Source of the DNA: Catellatospora citrea
GTDB taxonomy: Bacteria; Actinomycetota; Actinomycetes; Mycobacteriales; Micromonosporaceae
Direction: 5' to 3'
NCBI RefSeq assembly: GCF_003610235.1
Contig: NZ_RAPR01000001.1
Span: 3,720,001 to 3,784,000, forward strand
DNA length: 64,000 nucleotides
Below are positions 18,629 to 28,011 of this stretch, in pieces (the stretch's first letter is position 1; every line of letters begins with the position of its first letter). The position numbers and the translations under genes are program-made. The notes beneath the pieces were generated by a model. The model searched no databases, had not been told where the DNA came from, and saw nothing but the letters and a program-made list of their open reading frames with translations.

Positions 18629-18943
18629 GGTGGCTGAGTTTTCCACAGCCCGGCCCGCGAGCCCACCCCCCGCGTTCACCGTCCTGACACGACGCCGACA
18701 CGGGAGCCGGCTGTCACGGCACTACACGGGCATCACCCGCCCGGGTGAGCCACCCCGAAACTTTCGGTCAGTACGCGGACCAGCGCACAAAGTGTGCGAC
18801 GACACCTACGGGTGCCGGTGCAACATTTCGGTCCGGCGTGTAACTGACTCCACACCGCTGGGTGAGTTGGGGCCTTTATAGTCCTCAGGGTCGGCTCACC
18901 CTTTTTGCCATGAGTCGACACCCCTCAGCCTGAGGAGGCCTTT
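18629..18943 (+). promoter_or_regulatory. bldN upstream region with a probable promoter
   Basis: This 315-base gap separates the acyl-CoA ligase from the bldN cluster. TATAGT at 18877-18882 is the best -10 candidate and gives a leader of about 55 bases. Just before the ribosome-binding site, CCTCA-GCC-TGAGG (18923-18935) can form a small hairpin that covers part of the GGAGG. In Streptomyces bldN is a BldD target, but I could not identify a convincing BldD box. Confidence 0.45.
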
Positions 18944-19084
18944 GTGCCGTTTATCGCACTGAACGAGTACCTCATGGGTGTTCAGCGGCTTATGGTGGAG
19001 ATTGCCCGGTATGCCGGGGGACGCGTGCGTCCTCCGCAGCACCGGGACGGATCGGTCTGGGGGCACGCGGAGGTGGCGGGATGA
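18944..19084 (+). CDS. 46-residue ORF translationally coupled to bldN
   Basis: A GTG at 18944 is preceded by TGAGGAGG at good distance and opens 47 codons. The stop TGA overlaps the bldN ATG (ATGA at 19081-19084). The peptide begins MPFIALNEYLMGVQRLMVEI, an amphipathic helix, and ends basic and Gly-rich. I recognise no family. It is either a small protein or a leader ORF controlling bldN translation. The clear Shine-Dalgarno and the exact overlap argue that it is translated. Confidence 0.6.
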   Translation: MPFIALNEYLMGVQRLMVEIARYAGGRVRPPQHRDGSVWGHAEVAG

Positions 19085-19995
19085 GTTCTCTGTTGTTCGG
19101 CGATGAGCTGGTCACCAGCGAAGTGGCGGCGGCCCGCCGGGCCCTGGTCGACGGCCTGACGCTGCTCCGTACTTCGCTCAACGAAATGCTGGCCACGGCG
19201 GTACGAGGCGACGGCGGGACGCAGCGGATCCGCACCCGGCAGACCAACGACGCCACGGCCCGGCACCAGCCGCCCGGCACCAAGCCGGTGGGCGGGCGGG
19301 TCAACGGGCGCAGCGCCCCGACCCAGGCCAGCGGCTCCGCCGTGGAGGCCGGCGAGACCCAGGTCCTGCCCACCGTCGAGGAGGGCGGCACCGGCGGCAC
19401 CGGCTATCCCGACCGGCCCGATCCCAGCGACGCCGCACACGAGGTGTGGACGCTGGTCGAGCGGGCCCAGCAGGGCGACTCCGAGGCGTTCGGGCTCATC
19501 TACGACCGGTACGTCGACACGGTGTTTCGGTTCATCTACTTCCGGGTCGGCAACCGGCCGCTGGCCGAGGACCTGACCTCGGACACGTTCCTGCGCGCGC
19601 TCAAGCGCATCAGCAGCTTCACCTGGCAGGGCCGCGACCTGGGCGCGTGGCTGGTCACCATCGCCCGCAACCTGGTCGCCGACCACTTCAAGTCCGGCCG
19701 GTACCGGCTGGAGGTCACCACGGGCGACGTCCTGGACGCCGACCGGGAGGACCGGGGCCCCGAGGGCAGCCCCGAGACGGCGGTGGTGGACCACATCACG
19801 AACGTGGCGCTGCTGACCGCGGTCAAGCAGCTCAACCCCGAGCAGCAGGAGTGCATCGTGCTGCGGTTCCTCCAGGGCTTCTCGGTGGCGGAGACCGCGC
19901 AGGCGATGGGCAAGAACGAGGGCGCCATCAAGGCCCTCCAGTACCGCGCCGTCCGCGCGCTCGCCCGCTTGTTGCCCGAGGGGTTCCAACCGTGA
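19081..19995 (+). CDS. bldN: ECF sigma factor of the BldN family
   Basis: The protein has 304 residues. Sigma region 2 starts near residue 122 (WTLVERAQQGDSEAFGLIYDRY, then AEDLTSDTFLRALKRI). Region 4 has QQECIVLRFLQGFSVAETA and NEGAIKALQYRAVRALARLLP. The motifs FTWQGRDLGAWLVTIARNLV and DHFKSGRYRLEVTTGDVLDA are characteristic of Streptomyces BldN, which drives aerial-mycelium and chaplin genes. As in BldN, a long N-terminal extension (~120 residues, polar) precedes region 2. In Streptomyces that extension is a removed pro-sequence. The next gene encodes the RsbN-like anti-sigma factor. No own Shine-Dalgarno stands out, so translation is likely coupled to the small ORF. Confidence 0.9.
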   Translation: MSSLLFGDELVTSEVAAARRALVDGLTLLRTSLNEMLATAVRGDGGTQRIRTRQTNDATARHQPPGTKPVGGRVNGRSAPTQASGSAVEAGETQVLPTVEEGGTGGTGYPDRPDPSDAAHEVWTLVERAQQGDSEAFGLIYDRYVDTVFRFIYFRVGNRPLAEDLTSDTFLRALKRISSFTWQGRDLGAWLVTIARNLVADHFKSGRYRLEVTTGDVLDADREDRGPEGSPETAVVDHITNVALLTAVKQLNPEQQECIVLRFLQGFSVAETAQAMGKNEGAIKALQYRAVRALARLLPEGFQP

Positions 19996-20137
19996 ATGTG
20001 ACTCACATCACCATGGGTGCCCCGTCACCCTTGGCGGCCGTAACTGATCGTGCCCTGATCCAGTTTGACCGGGTGCGAGCGGCATTCTCTGCGTTCGCCG
20101 TAACCATCACCGCGATCAGCGAAGGGGGGTGCCCGCG

Positions 20138-21205
20138 GTGAACAACATTTCCCTGTTCGATCGTGGGCGTGCCGAGCGCTTCGCCCAGTTGCTCGACGAG
20201 GCCAACGGCGGCCGCCGTCACCACACCCGGTCCCGCCTCGACGGCCAGCTCACCGAGCTGGTCACCGTCGGTCAGCAGCTGCGCACCGTGGCCCTGCCCG
20301 GCGTACCCGAGGCGACGTTCAAACGAGACCTGCGCGCTCAGCTGATCGCCACCGCGGAACGCGAGGGCATCGGCGTCACCGCTCGGCCCGAGGTCGAGGA
20401 CCAGCGCACGACTGCTCCGTGGTCGGCCCGCAGGCCGGGCCGGGTCCGCGCCCGTGGGGCGATCGTCATCGGCATCGCCGCGGGCACGCTGGCACTGTCC
20501 GGCGTGTCGGTGGCCAGCGGTGAGGCGATCCCGGGCGACGCCCTCTACGGCGTCAAGCGGCAGACCGAGAAGGCCCAGCTCGCGCTGGCCGGCTCGGACC
20601 TGTCCCGCGGCCGGCTCTACCTGGAGTTCGCCCGCACCCGCCTGTCGGAGGCGCACGCCGTGCGCACCGACGCCACCGGGTTCGGGGCCGCGCTCACTGA
20701 CATGGACAGCGACACCACGCAGGGCATCCGGATGCTGATCACGTCCGCGATGGCGCGGCGTGACACGTCCGCCCTGGACGCGGTGGACCGCTTCGTCGCC
20801 GACCAGCGCATGCTCGTCGGGCAGTTGCTCGACGGCAGCACCGACCGGGAGAAGGTCACCGGTTCGCTGTCGCTGCTGGACCGGATCGAGAAGCGCTCCG
20901 CGGCGGTCCGTACGGCGCTGGCCTGCGGCGCGGGTTCGACCGGCAGCGACCGGTTCGGCTCCGTGCCCGGCGCCTGCGCCAACGCGGCCAGCCAGCCGTC
21001 GCGGCCGGAGCAGCAGCAGACGCAGCCGGCGCAGACCAAGGAGAACGCCAAGCCCGGCAGCGAGACAAGCCCCGCCGCCCCGCAGGCGTCGGTCGCGCCG
21101 AGCGCCTCGGCGTCGCCCGCGGCCACCGAGGGCGAGCCGGAGCAGACGCAGGACACCGGCCTGCTCGACGAGCTGGGCCGGATCCTGGGCGGCCTGCTCG
21201 GCTAG
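20138..21205 (+). CDS. rsbN: RsbN-like membrane anti-sigma factor (DUF5667)
   Basis: The protein has 355 residues. A cytosolic N-terminus (~100 residues, [21 protein letters not shown]) should bind the sigma factor. One membrane segment follows (residues ~107-127, [21 protein letters not shown]). Then comes an exported DUF5667 helical domain ([20 protein letters not shown]) and a Ser/Pro/Ala/Gln-rich tail. In Streptomyces rsbN lies directly downstream of bldN and encodes the BldN-specific anti-sigma factor. The same order and topology here support the same role. AAGGGGGG lies 8 bases before GTG 20138, which decides the start over a GTG nine bases upstream. Confidence 0.85.
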   Translation: MNNISLFDRGRAERFAQLLDEANGGRRHHTRSRLDGQLTELVTVGQQLRTVALPGVPEATFKRDLRAQLIATAEREGIGVTARPEVEDQRTTAPWSARRPGRVRARGAIVIGIAAGTLALSGVSVASGEAIPGDALYGVKRQTEKAQLALAGSDLSRGRLYLEFARTRLSEAHAVRTDATGFGAALTDMDSDTTQGIRMLITSAMARRDTSALDAVDRFVADQRMLVGQLLDGSTDREKVTGSLSLLDRIEKRSAAVRTALACGAGSTGSDRFGSVPGACANAASQPSRPEQQQTQPAQTKENAKPGSETSPAAPQASVAPSASASPAATEGEPEQTQDTGLLDELGRILGGLLG

Positions 21206-21223
21206 CTCGCACAGACGGATCAC

Positions 21224-21258
21224 AGGGGCGCGGCGGCCGGCAACGGCGTCGCGCCCCT
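21224..21258 (+). terminator. terminator after rsbN
   Basis: A 9-bp stem AGGGGCGCG (21224-21232/21250-21258) with flanking CACAG/CTGTG pairing. A TACGCT -10 candidate for the next gene follows at 21284-21289. Confidence 0.55.
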
Positions 21259-21357
21259 ACTGTGTGCGGCGGCCTGCGACGCATACGCTCTAGCCGTCCG
21301 GAACGCGGACTCACCGGCACCCCGGCGCACCGCGTTCCCCGCAGAAGGAGGGCCCCG

Positions 21358-22248
21358 ATGGCACGTCGTCGCAGTCCGGCGCAGCCGATCGCCGCCGTCG
21401 GCGCGGCCCTGCCGCCGATGCCCCCGGCCGTCATGCCGATGCCGCTGGCCGAGCCGGCCGCACCGGTCGCCGACCGCACCGGAGCCGCGTTCTTCGACGT
21501 CGACAACACGATGATGCAGGGCGCCTCGCTCTACTACTTCGCCCGCGGCCTCGCCTCACGGCGCTACTTCACCACCATCGACCTGGCCAAGTTCGCCATC
21601 AGCCAGGCCCGGTTCCGGCTGCTGGCCGCCGAGCACTCGGGCGACATCGCGCAGGCCCGCGAGGCGGCGCTCGCCTTCATCGAGGGCTGGAAGGTCGACG
21701 ACGTGCAGCGGCTCAGCGAGGAGATCTTCGACGAGCTGATGGCCGACCGGATCTGGTCCGGCACCCGCGCGCTCGCCGACCAGCACCTCGCCGCGGGCCA
21801 GCGGGTGTGGCTGGTCACCGCCGCGCCCGTGGAACTGGGCCGGGTCATCGCCGCGCGGCTGGGCCTCACCGGCGCGCTGGGCACGGTCGCCGAGATCCGC
21901 GACGGGGCGTACACGGGCCGCCTGGTCGGCGAGATGATGCACGGGCCGGCCAAGGCGCACGCCATCGAGGCGCTGGCCGCCGCGGAGGGCCTGGACCTGA
22001 CCCGGTGCACCGCGTACAGCGACTCGATCAACGACGTGCCGATGCTGACCAGCGTCGGCCGCGCGGTCGCCGTCAACCCCGACAGCGCGCTGCGCCGGAT
22101 GGCCCGTGCCCAGGGCTGGGACATCCGCGACTTCCGCTCCGGGCGCAAGGCCGCCAAGGTCGCGGTGCCCGTCGCGCTGGGCGCGGGCGTGCTGGCCGGC
22201 GCGGTCGCGGGCGGCATGGCGCTGAGCCGCCGCCGGAAGAAGACGTGA
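21358..22248 (+). CDS. HAD-IB family hydrolase with C-terminal membrane anchor
   Basis: The protein has 296 residues. After a Pro-rich N-terminus, the HAD motif I is [13 protein letters not shown]. Motif II is [16 protein letters not shown] and motif IV is [14 protein letters not shown], placing it in subfamily IB with SerB. The C-terminus has one membrane segment ([22 protein letters not shown]) and an RRRKK tail. Homologues next to acyltransferases may dephosphorylate phospholipid precursors, but the substrate is not known. AGAAGGAGG precedes the ATG. The stop overlaps the next GTG by four bases. Confidence 0.8.
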   Translation: MARRRSPAQPIAAVGAALPPMPPAVMPMPLAEPAAPVADRTGAAFFDVDNTMMQGASLYYFARGLASRRYFTTIDLAKFAISQARFRLLAAEHSGDIAQAREAALAFIEGWKVDDVQRLSEEIFDELMADRIWSGTRALADQHLAAGQRVWLVTAAPVELGRVIAARLGLTGALGTVAEIRDGAYTGRLVGEMMHGPAKAHAIEALAAAEGLDLTRCTAYSDSINDVPMLTSVGRAVAVNPDSALRRMARAQGWDIRDFRSGRKAAKVAVPVALGAGVLAGAVAGGMALSRRRKKT

Positions 22249-23396
22249 CCCTGTCCGCACCACGCGGCACCGCGCCGCCAACCGAAGACCCGGTGCCGCC
22301 CGGACGGCACCGGCATCCGGGCACCCTGCCGGTGACCCGTGCCGTGGCGCTGCTCCTGGCGCTGGGCGCGGCGGGCTTCATGCTCGCGCTGAGCCCGCAG
22401 CGGCCCGCCCCGCCGCGTTCGGCCGAACCCGCGCTCACCGAGGCGTACGCGGGCGCCACCGTGCGGGACACCCCCGGCACGCTGACCGACGGGTCGGTGT
22501 ACAGCCCGCTCTACTTCGTCGGCGCGACCGCGTCCGTCGGCACCGCGCTGTCCCCCGGCGGCGACGACCTGCGCCTGCTGCTGCGCGACGGGGGCGAGGA
22601 GCGCGAGCTGCGCCGGATGCCCAAGGACCGCGCGGCCGAGTTCGCCGGCTTCACCAGCGACGGCACGATCCTGGCCTGGGTGGAGCTGAGCGGCGACGCG
22701 GGCGGCGCGGGCCGCGCCGGCATCTGGGCCGCCCGGCTGGACGGCGGCGCACCGCGGCTGGTCACCGCCGACACCGGCGCCGTGCTGCTCTTCGACAAGC
22801 AGGGCGACCTGGCCCTGCACGACGGGCAGCTGAGCTGGATGGCCGACGCCGGCAAGCCCGGCTACTCCGCGATCCGCACGGTGCCGCTGGCGGGCGGCAG
22901 GCCCGTCGTGCGTGAGCTGGCCGGCGGGTACGCCATCAGCGCCTGGCCGTGGCTGGTCAGCGAGGCGGTGGCGGACGCGGGCGCGATCGAGCTGAACAAC
23001 CCGCAGACGGAAGAACGGATCGTGGTCGGCGTGCAGCCCGGCGAGCTGATGACCTGCTCGGCCACCTGGTGCCGGTCACTGATCATCGGCAGCACGGAGG
23101 CGTCCACGGTCATCGAGCTGGTGCGCCCCGACGGCTCCGAGCGCCTGCGCACGGCGACCGGCGCGGTCTCGTCGGCGATCACGGACGTCGCGGTGCTGGA
23201 CCGGTTCGAGGTGTACACCCGGACCACCCAGGGCCTGACCACCACCCGCGTCCAGCTCTACGACCTGAAGACCCGCAGCCCCGCCCTGGTCACCGCGAAC
23301 GCGGGCCGGGTCGCCTGCCGCGGCGGCGTGCTCTGGTGGTCCACCGGCGACAACGAGACCCTGCGCTGGCACGCCCTCGACCTGCGTACGTTGTAG
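22245..23396 (+). CDS. membrane-anchored beta-propeller-like protein of unknown function
   Basis: The protein has 383 residues. A short polar N-terminus precedes one membrane segment ([18 protein letters not shown]). The exported part has repeated beta-strand blocks ([34 protein letters not shown]), resembling TolB/WD40-like propeller blades. Two cysteines in [10 protein letters not shown] may pair. No catalytic motif is seen. It starts at GTG 22245, overlapping the HAD-IB stop (GTGA), so the two are an operon. Confidence 0.75.
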   Translation: MTLSAPRGTAPPTEDPVPPGRHRHPGTLPVTRAVALLLALGAAGFMLALSPQRPAPPRSAEPALTEAYAGATVRDTPGTLTDGSVYSPLYFVGATASVGTALSPGGDDLRLLLRDGGEERELRRMPKDRAAEFAGFTSDGTILAWVELSGDAGGAGRAGIWAARLDGGAPRLVTADTGAVLLFDKQGDLALHDGQLSWMADAGKPGYSAIRTVPLAGGRPVVRELAGGYAISAWPWLVSEAVADAGAIELNNPQTEERIVVGVQPGELMTCSATWCRSLIIGSTEASTVIELVRPDGSERLRTATGAVSSAITDVAVLDRFEVYTRTTQGLTTTRVQLYDLKTRSPALVTANAGRVACRGGVLWWSTGDNETLRWHALDLRTL

Positions 23397-23405
23397 CGGG
23401 GCGGG

Positions 23406-24266
23406 TCAGGCGGCGAACGGGTCCGGGCGCAGTTCCAGGGTCTCGTGGAGCATCGTCTGGATGGTCTCGCGGACCTGGTCGGCGAGGTTGAAGACGACCG
23501 CGGGGTCGTCGGCGCCGTCGGCGTACGGCGTGGTGTCGATGGGCTCGCCGAAGCGGATCAGCCACTTGCTCGGCAGCGGCACCAGGCCCAGCGGGCCCAG
23601 CCACGGGAACGTCGGGGTGACCGGGAAGTACGGCACGCCGATCAGCCGGGCCAGCGGCTTGATGTTGCCGAGCAGCGGGTAGATCTCCTCCGCGCCGACG
23701 ATGGCCACCGGCACGATGGGCTTGCCGGTGCGCAGCGCCGCCGACACGAAACCCCCGCGGCCGAAGCGCTGCAGCTTGTACCGGTCGACGAAGCGCTTGC
23801 CGACGCCCTTGAACCCCTCCGGGAAGACGCCGACGAGCTCCTCGGCGTGCAGCAGCCGCTCCACGTCCGGGTTGCAGGCCAGCGTGGCGCCCGACTTGCG
23901 GGCCAGTTCCGACACGAACGGCATGCGGAACACGAAGTCCGCGCCGAGCAGCCGCAGGTGCCGGTGGGCCGGGTGCTCGTCGTGGCAGGCGACCGACAGC
24001 ATCAGCGCGTCCAGCGCGACGGTGCCGGAGTGGTTGCCGACGACCAGCGCGCCGCCCTCGGCGGGCAGGTTCTTGACGTCGATCACCTCGGTGCGGAACC
24101 AGCGGCGGTAGAGCTGGCGCAGCACCGGCTGGAAGACCTGCTCGGTCAGCTCGGGATCGAACCCGAACTCGTCGATCTGGTACTGCCCGGACAGCCTGCG
24201 GCGCAGGAATGCCAGGCCCTCGGCGACCCGCTCGTCGAACTCGTCGTCGACCTCCGGGACCGTCAC
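23406..24266 (-). CDS. lysophospholipid/glycerol-phosphate acyltransferase family protein
   Basis: The protein has 286 residues. The PlsC-type first block is VVGNHSGTVALDALML, where the spacing from His to Asp is longer than in the canonical HX4D. The second block is LVGVFPEGFKGVGKRF and the third is PIVPVAIVGAEEIYPLL. It should transfer an acyl group at the membrane, in phospholipid or glycolipid synthesis. GGGAGGGCAGG precedes GTG 24266, which overlaps the stop of the upstream epimerase gene (GTGA). This epimerase-acyltransferase pair is recurrent in actinomycetes. Confidence 0.85.
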   Translation of the reverse strand: MTVPEVDDEFDERVAEGLAFLRRRLSGQYQIDEFGFDPELTEQVFQPVLRQLYRRWFRTEVIDVKNLPAEGGALVVGNHSGTVALDALMLSVACHDEHPAHRHLRLLGADFVFRMPFVSELARKSGATLACNPDVERLLHAEELVGVFPEGFKGVGKRFVDRYKLQRFGRGGFVSAALRTGKPIVPVAIVGAEEIYPLLGNIKPLARLIGVPYFPVTPTFPWLGPLGLVPLPSKWLIRFGEPIDTTPYADGADDPAVVFNLADQVRETIQTMLHETLELRPDPFAA

Positions 24267-25351
24267 CTGCCTGCCCTCCCCTGCTTCTCGCGCACCGACC
24301 TGATCATGTCGAGCATCCGCTGCTCGGCCGCTGCCACCAGTGCGGGCGTGATGACCGCGCCCGGCTTCTGCGCCTGCACGAAGTCGTCGAAGGCGTCGGC
24401 CGTGGAACGTGGCGTGAAGCCATACTCCCGGACGAGCTTGGCGGTGTCGACCACCCGGCCGTGCACGAACAGATCGACCTGGTCCAGGCTGAGCCCGGCC
24501 ACCCCGCGGCCGAACGAGGCGGCGGCGTGCATGGCCGGCTCCAGCACCGGCAGCGCGATGCGTCCCGAGCGGCGCACCGCCTGGGACAGCGTCAGCGTGC
24601 CGGGCCCGGCCACGTTGAAGGTGCCCTGGTGGTCCTCCAGCACCGAGCGGCGCAGGATCTCCAGCGCGTCGTCGACGTGGATGAACTGCAGCCGCGGGTC
24701 CCGCCCGAGCACGGTCGGCACCGCCGGGCGGGCCAGGAACTTCAGCAGCGCGGTGTCGGCCTGCGGGCCGATGAACGGGGCGAAGCGCAGCACCGTGGTG
24801 GTGACGTCGGGCCGCCGGCGGCGGAAGCCGCGCACGTAGGACTCGATGTCGAGGATGTCGCGCCCGTAGCCGCCGCGCGGGGCGTCCCGGGGTTCGGTGT
24901 CCTCGGTGAACACGGCCGGGTCGCGGAACGAGACGCCGTACGCCGCCGTCGACGAGCGCACCACGAGCCGGCGCAGCGACGGCATCTGCTGGCACGCGGC
25001 CAGCAGTTGGAGCGTGCCGATGACGTTCTGGTCCTTCATCGCGGCCCGCCCGCCGGCGTCCGGGTCGGGCGAGGAGACCACGGCGAGGTGCACGAGCGCC
25101 TCGGCGCCCAGCTTGACCAGGGAGGACGCGCCGCCGGTCAGGTCGACCCGGCGCACCGCGACGTCACGCAGCAGCGGCGCGAGCTCGCCGGGCGGGTCCA
25201 CCCGGTCCACCCCGACCACCTTGTGGACCCGGGGGTCCGCGGCGATCCGGGCGGCGATGGTCGCACCGAGGAACCGGCTGACGCCGGTGACGATGACGAC
25301 CCGGGGTGCGCGTGCGCGATCGGCGGCGGAGCCGTTGGCGACCGCGGTCAT
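24263..25351 (-). CDS. NAD-dependent epimerase/dehydratase (extended SDR)
   Basis: The protein has 362 residues. The N-terminal dinucleotide motif is VVIVTGVSRFLGATIA. The catalytic region has VVRSSTAAYG and the YxxxK-like position reads YGRDILD, in which the usual Lys is absent, so classical dehydrogenase activity is doubtful. FNVAGPGTLTLSQAVRR is typical of nucleotide-sugar epimerase relatives. A C-terminal helix faces the acyltransferase gene. GGGGAGG precedes ATG 25351; longer in-frame starts upstream overlap non-coding sequence. Confidence 0.8.
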   Translation of the reverse strand: MTAVANGSAADRARAPRVVIVTGVSRFLGATIAARIAADPRVHKVVGVDRVDPPGELAPLLRDVAVRRVDLTGGASSLVKLGAEALVHLAVVSSPDPDAGGRAAMKDQNVIGTLQLLAACQQMPSLRRLVVRSSTAAYGVSFRDPAVFTEDTEPRDAPRGGYGRDILDIESYVRGFRRRRPDVTTTVLRFAPFIGPQADTALLKFLARPAVPTVLGRDPRLQFIHVDDALEILRRSVLEDHQGTFNVAGPGTLTLSQAVRRSGRIALPVLEPAMHAAASFGRGVAGLSLDQVDLFVHGRVVDTAKLVREYGFTPRSTADAFDDFVQAQKPGAVITPALVAAAEQRMLDMIRSVREKQGRAGR

Positions 25352-25531
25352 GACGCGCCTCCCCGGGGCGGCGAAGAATGAAGAGGAGCACCGCGAACCC
25401 CGCGAGCCGTCGGGCCCGCAGCGGGGTTTCGCGGGACTACGCCCGGGCCTGAGACCGTCGCAACGAATTCGCCAGTGGAGCGCGGTCACGCGCCGCGAAT
25501 CGGCCGGTCAGCTCAGCGCCGGGCGCGGGCC

Positions 25532-25633
25532 TCACTTGCCGAGACGACGACGCTGGACGCGGGTCTTGCGCAGCAGCTTGCGGTGCTTCTTCTTCGCCAT
25601 GCGCTTGCGGCGCTTCTTGACCACGGAGCCCAT
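25532..25633 (-). CDS. small ribosomal protein bS22 (AURKAIP1/COX24 domain)
   Basis: The product has only 33 residues, almost all basic, of the form [19 protein letters not shown] followed by [14 protein letters not shown]. This matches the 30S protein bS22 described in mycobacterial ribosomes and conserved across actinomycetes. GAGGGG lies 8 bases before the ATG. It stands alone between the epimerase gene and the small regulator gene. Confidence 0.92.
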   Translation of the reverse strand: MGSVVKKRRKRMAKKKHRKLLRKTRVQRRRLGK

Positions 25634-25733
25634 ATGGCATCCCCTCGAAGTTGACGGTGGTGGAACCCGTTCAGGGTAGCCGAGCAGCCGCGAGCCCACT
25701 GCCAGGGGTCACCGTCAGAGTGAGTCGGGATAC

Positions 25734-25943
25734 CTATTGCTCCGAGAACGCACCCCGCAGGTACTCCTGAACCGCCTGCTCAGGGACCCGGAAAGAGCGG
25801 CCGACCCGGACGGCGGACAGCTCCCCCGAGTGGACCAGGCGGTAGACGGTCATCTTCGACACCCGCATCAGGGTCGCCACCTCGGCGACGGTGAGGAATC
25901 TGACCTCCGCCAGTCGTGCGTCCTGTCGTGTCGATCCGATCAT
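25734..25943 (-). CDS. small excisionase/MerR-type DNA-binding protein (BldC-like, BdtA-like)
   Basis: The protein has 69 residues and is essentially one winged-helix domain. LTVAEVATLMRVSKMTVYRLVHSG is the helix-turn-helix and VRVGRSFRVPEQAVQEYL the wing. It resembles the small Streptomyces regulator encoded next to the bldN region and known there as a BldD target. A developmental role is inferred from that. GGAGGAGG lies 11 bases before ATG 25943, so this ATG was chosen over a GTG directly abutting the Shine-Dalgarno. Confidence 0.85.
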   Translation of the reverse strand: MIGSTRQDARLAEVRFLTVAEVATLMRVSKMTVYRLVHSGELSAVRVGRSFRVPEQAVQEYLRGAFSEQ

Positions 25944-26099
25944 GAGCAGGCCCACCTCCTCCGGTACAGGCCGCGCCGCGGGGGCGCGACGTGATCGCGG
26001 TCGGTCTCGCGAGCACGGATTCCTGTGTAATGAGTACGGTACCGGGACGGTTGTGACCGATGCGAGCCTTTCGTCAAGATCGGGCTGATCGCGGCATGT

Positions 26100-27884
26100 T
26101 CAGGCGACGCTGTGACGGATGAAGTCGGCGCATTCGCGCTCCAGGTCGGCCCACTCCACACCCAGCGTCTCCCGGGCCGCCACCGGCACCGTCACGCCGT
26201 CGTGGACCACCTTGTGGAAGAACTCGACCAGCCGCGCCTCGCCGAACCGGTCGGCCAGGTGCCGCACGGCCAGCGCGCTCATGCCGTACCGGGCCGAGAC
26301 GATCCAGCCCTTGGTGCCCTTGGGCGGGTTCGCGAACTCCACGTCGCCGTTCCAGCCGTCCTCGACCAGCTGCCGGATGGCGGGCAGCCGCAGGTAGTCG
26401 CGCACCCGGCCGCCGTCCATCAGGGCGTACTCGGCCAGGCCCTCGTGCAGCCACCACATGGTGTCGCCGTCCTTGAACGGCCCGGCCAGCGACGCCGCGT
26501 GGGTCAGCTCGTGGCGCAGCACCCCACCCAGCACCTCCGGCGTGATGTTGTCGTCGTAGAGCATCAGCTCCCAGCGGTCCACGCTCACCCGCAGCGCGAC
26601 GCCGGAGACGGTGTCCCCGGGGCTCCAGGTGAACCAGCGCCGCCACTCGTCCGGGCCGGCGTAGTAGACGACGTACCGCGCCGGGACCGCGTCCGCGCGG
26701 GCGAACCGGTCGGCGACCTTCGCCGCCTTCTCCGCCTCGGCCAGCAGGGTCGGCAGCTCGCCCGCGAACTCGGGCGTGGTCGCCACCACGGTGCGCTCAC
26801 CCGCGTCGGCGACCAGTTCCGCGACCTGCCACGGGTGCGGCGACGGCTGCTCGGCGACCGGCTTCCACTCGATCAGCCAGGCCCGGCCGTCGCGGATACG
26901 CCACCGGGTCTGGGCCCGCGCGCCGGCCTTGGCGCAGGTCGGCGTCACGAAACAGGGTGTGCCGCGCAGCTCGGTCGCCCACTGCTCGCCGCCCTCGGCC
27001 GACACCGGGGTCGGATTGCTCGGCTCCTCGGTCCAACCCGCCACCCGCATCGCGCGCAGCGACCGGAACTGCGTGCGCATCCCGTCCAGCACCTGCGGCG
27101 CGGCCGTGTCGACCACGGACAGGTAGCCCGCCTCGTCACCGGCCAGCAGCGCCCGGCCCTGCGTGGTCAGGGCCGTCCCGATCCGGTCCTTGATCCACGT
27201 CTGGCGGGTGGCGAACGGGGCGTTCGGGCCGGGGCTCGGCGCGCCGGTCGGTCGGGCACCGTCGATCCGGTTCTTCAGCCACGGGAACGCCAGCACGGCG
27301 AGGCCGCCCACGATGAGGCAGACCACCACCAGCATGAAGGCGAGGATCGCGAGCAGCCGCCCCCAGCGCCGCCGCGGCCGCAGCGGCGGTAGCGGTGGCG
27401 GTGGTGGCCAGCCCGCCGGATAGCCGCCCGGCGCACCGGAAGCGGGAAACGCCGGATGCCCGGCGGGTGTCCCGGACACCGGATAACCGGCCGGCGTAGC
27501 CGACACCGGGTAACCGGAGGGCGCGGAGACGGGCGGCGCCGGGTGACCGGCCGGCGCGGCGGAGACCGGTGGCGTCGGCGCGGGCGGGGGCACGAAGGTG
27601 GGCTCCGCCGGCGGGGCGTGCCCGGCCAGCGGGAGGGTCGGCGGCTCGACGTGGGACGGCGCGTACCCGGCCAGCGGCGCGGTGGGCTGCTCGTCGTCGG
27701 GTGGCGCGGCGGAGTGGGCCGCCGCGATCACCGCGGCGGGAGTGGGGTCCTCGTCGTCGAGCGGCAGGAGTTCGGGGGCGCTGCGCGCCCAGGGGTCAAC
27801 GGCCCCCGTGCCGGTCTCGTCGGGCGAGCGTCGATCGGCGGGCGGGGGCCAACCGGCGGAGTGGGTCTCGTCCTCGGGGGGCAC
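26100..27884 (-). CDS. membrane-anchored zinc metallopeptidase, paralogue 1
   Basis: The protein has about 594 residues. A Pro/Ala-rich cytosolic region of ~190 residues contains GYPVSATPAGYPVSG-like repeats. One membrane segment follows (LLAILAFMLVVVCLIVGGLAVL), then an exported region. The peptidase motif is LRHELTHAASLAG, with HExxH zinc ligands and catalytic Glu. A probable third ligand is the Glu in LHEGLAEYA. The substrate is unknown. GTG 27884 is chosen because the paralogue next door starts at the matching GTG, with the same upstream block. It is a tandem duplicate of the following gene. Confidence 0.75.
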   Translation of the reverse strand: MPPEDETHSAGWPPPADRRSPDETGTGAVDPWARSAPELLPLDDEDPTPAAVIAAAHSAAPPDDEQPTAPLAGYAPSHVEPPTLPLAGHAPPAEPTFVPPPAPTPPVSAAPAGHPAPPVSAPSGYPVSATPAGYPVSGTPAGHPAFPASGAPGGYPAGWPPPPPLPPLRPRRRWGRLLAILAFMLVVVCLIVGGLAVLAFPWLKNRIDGARPTGAPSPGPNAPFATRQTWIKDRIGTALTTQGRALLAGDEAGYLSVVDTAAPQVLDGMRTQFRSLRAMRVAGWTEEPSNPTPVSAEGGEQWATELRGTPCFVTPTCAKAGARAQTRWRIRDGRAWLIEWKPVAEQPSPHPWQVAELVADAGERTVVATTPEFAGELPTLLAEAEKAAKVADRFARADAVPARYVVYYAGPDEWRRWFTWSPGDTVSGVALRVSVDRWELMLYDDNITPEVLGGVLRHELTHAASLAGPFKDGDTMWWLHEGLAEYALMDGGRVRDYLRLPAIRQLVEDGWNGDVEFANPPKGTKGWIVSARYGMSALAVRHLADRFGEARLVEFFHKVVHDGVTVPVAARETLGVEWADLERECADFIRHSVA

Positions 27885-27892
27885 GGACGTGG

Positions 27893-27898
27893 AGGCTA
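27893..27898 (-). promoter_or_regulatory. -10 element of peptidase paralogue 1
   Basis: TAGCCT on the minus strand, eight bases before GTG 27884. The same arrangement occurs before the paralogue. Confidence 0.5.
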
Positions 27899-28011
27899 CC
27901 AACGGGTTGCGGCAACGGGTAGGGCTCACGGCCGTCGAATCCGGTATGAGCGGCATGGGTGATCCAGACGGTGCGCCCGATTCGCCCATCTCCCGCGACG
28001 CGCGCGCCGGA

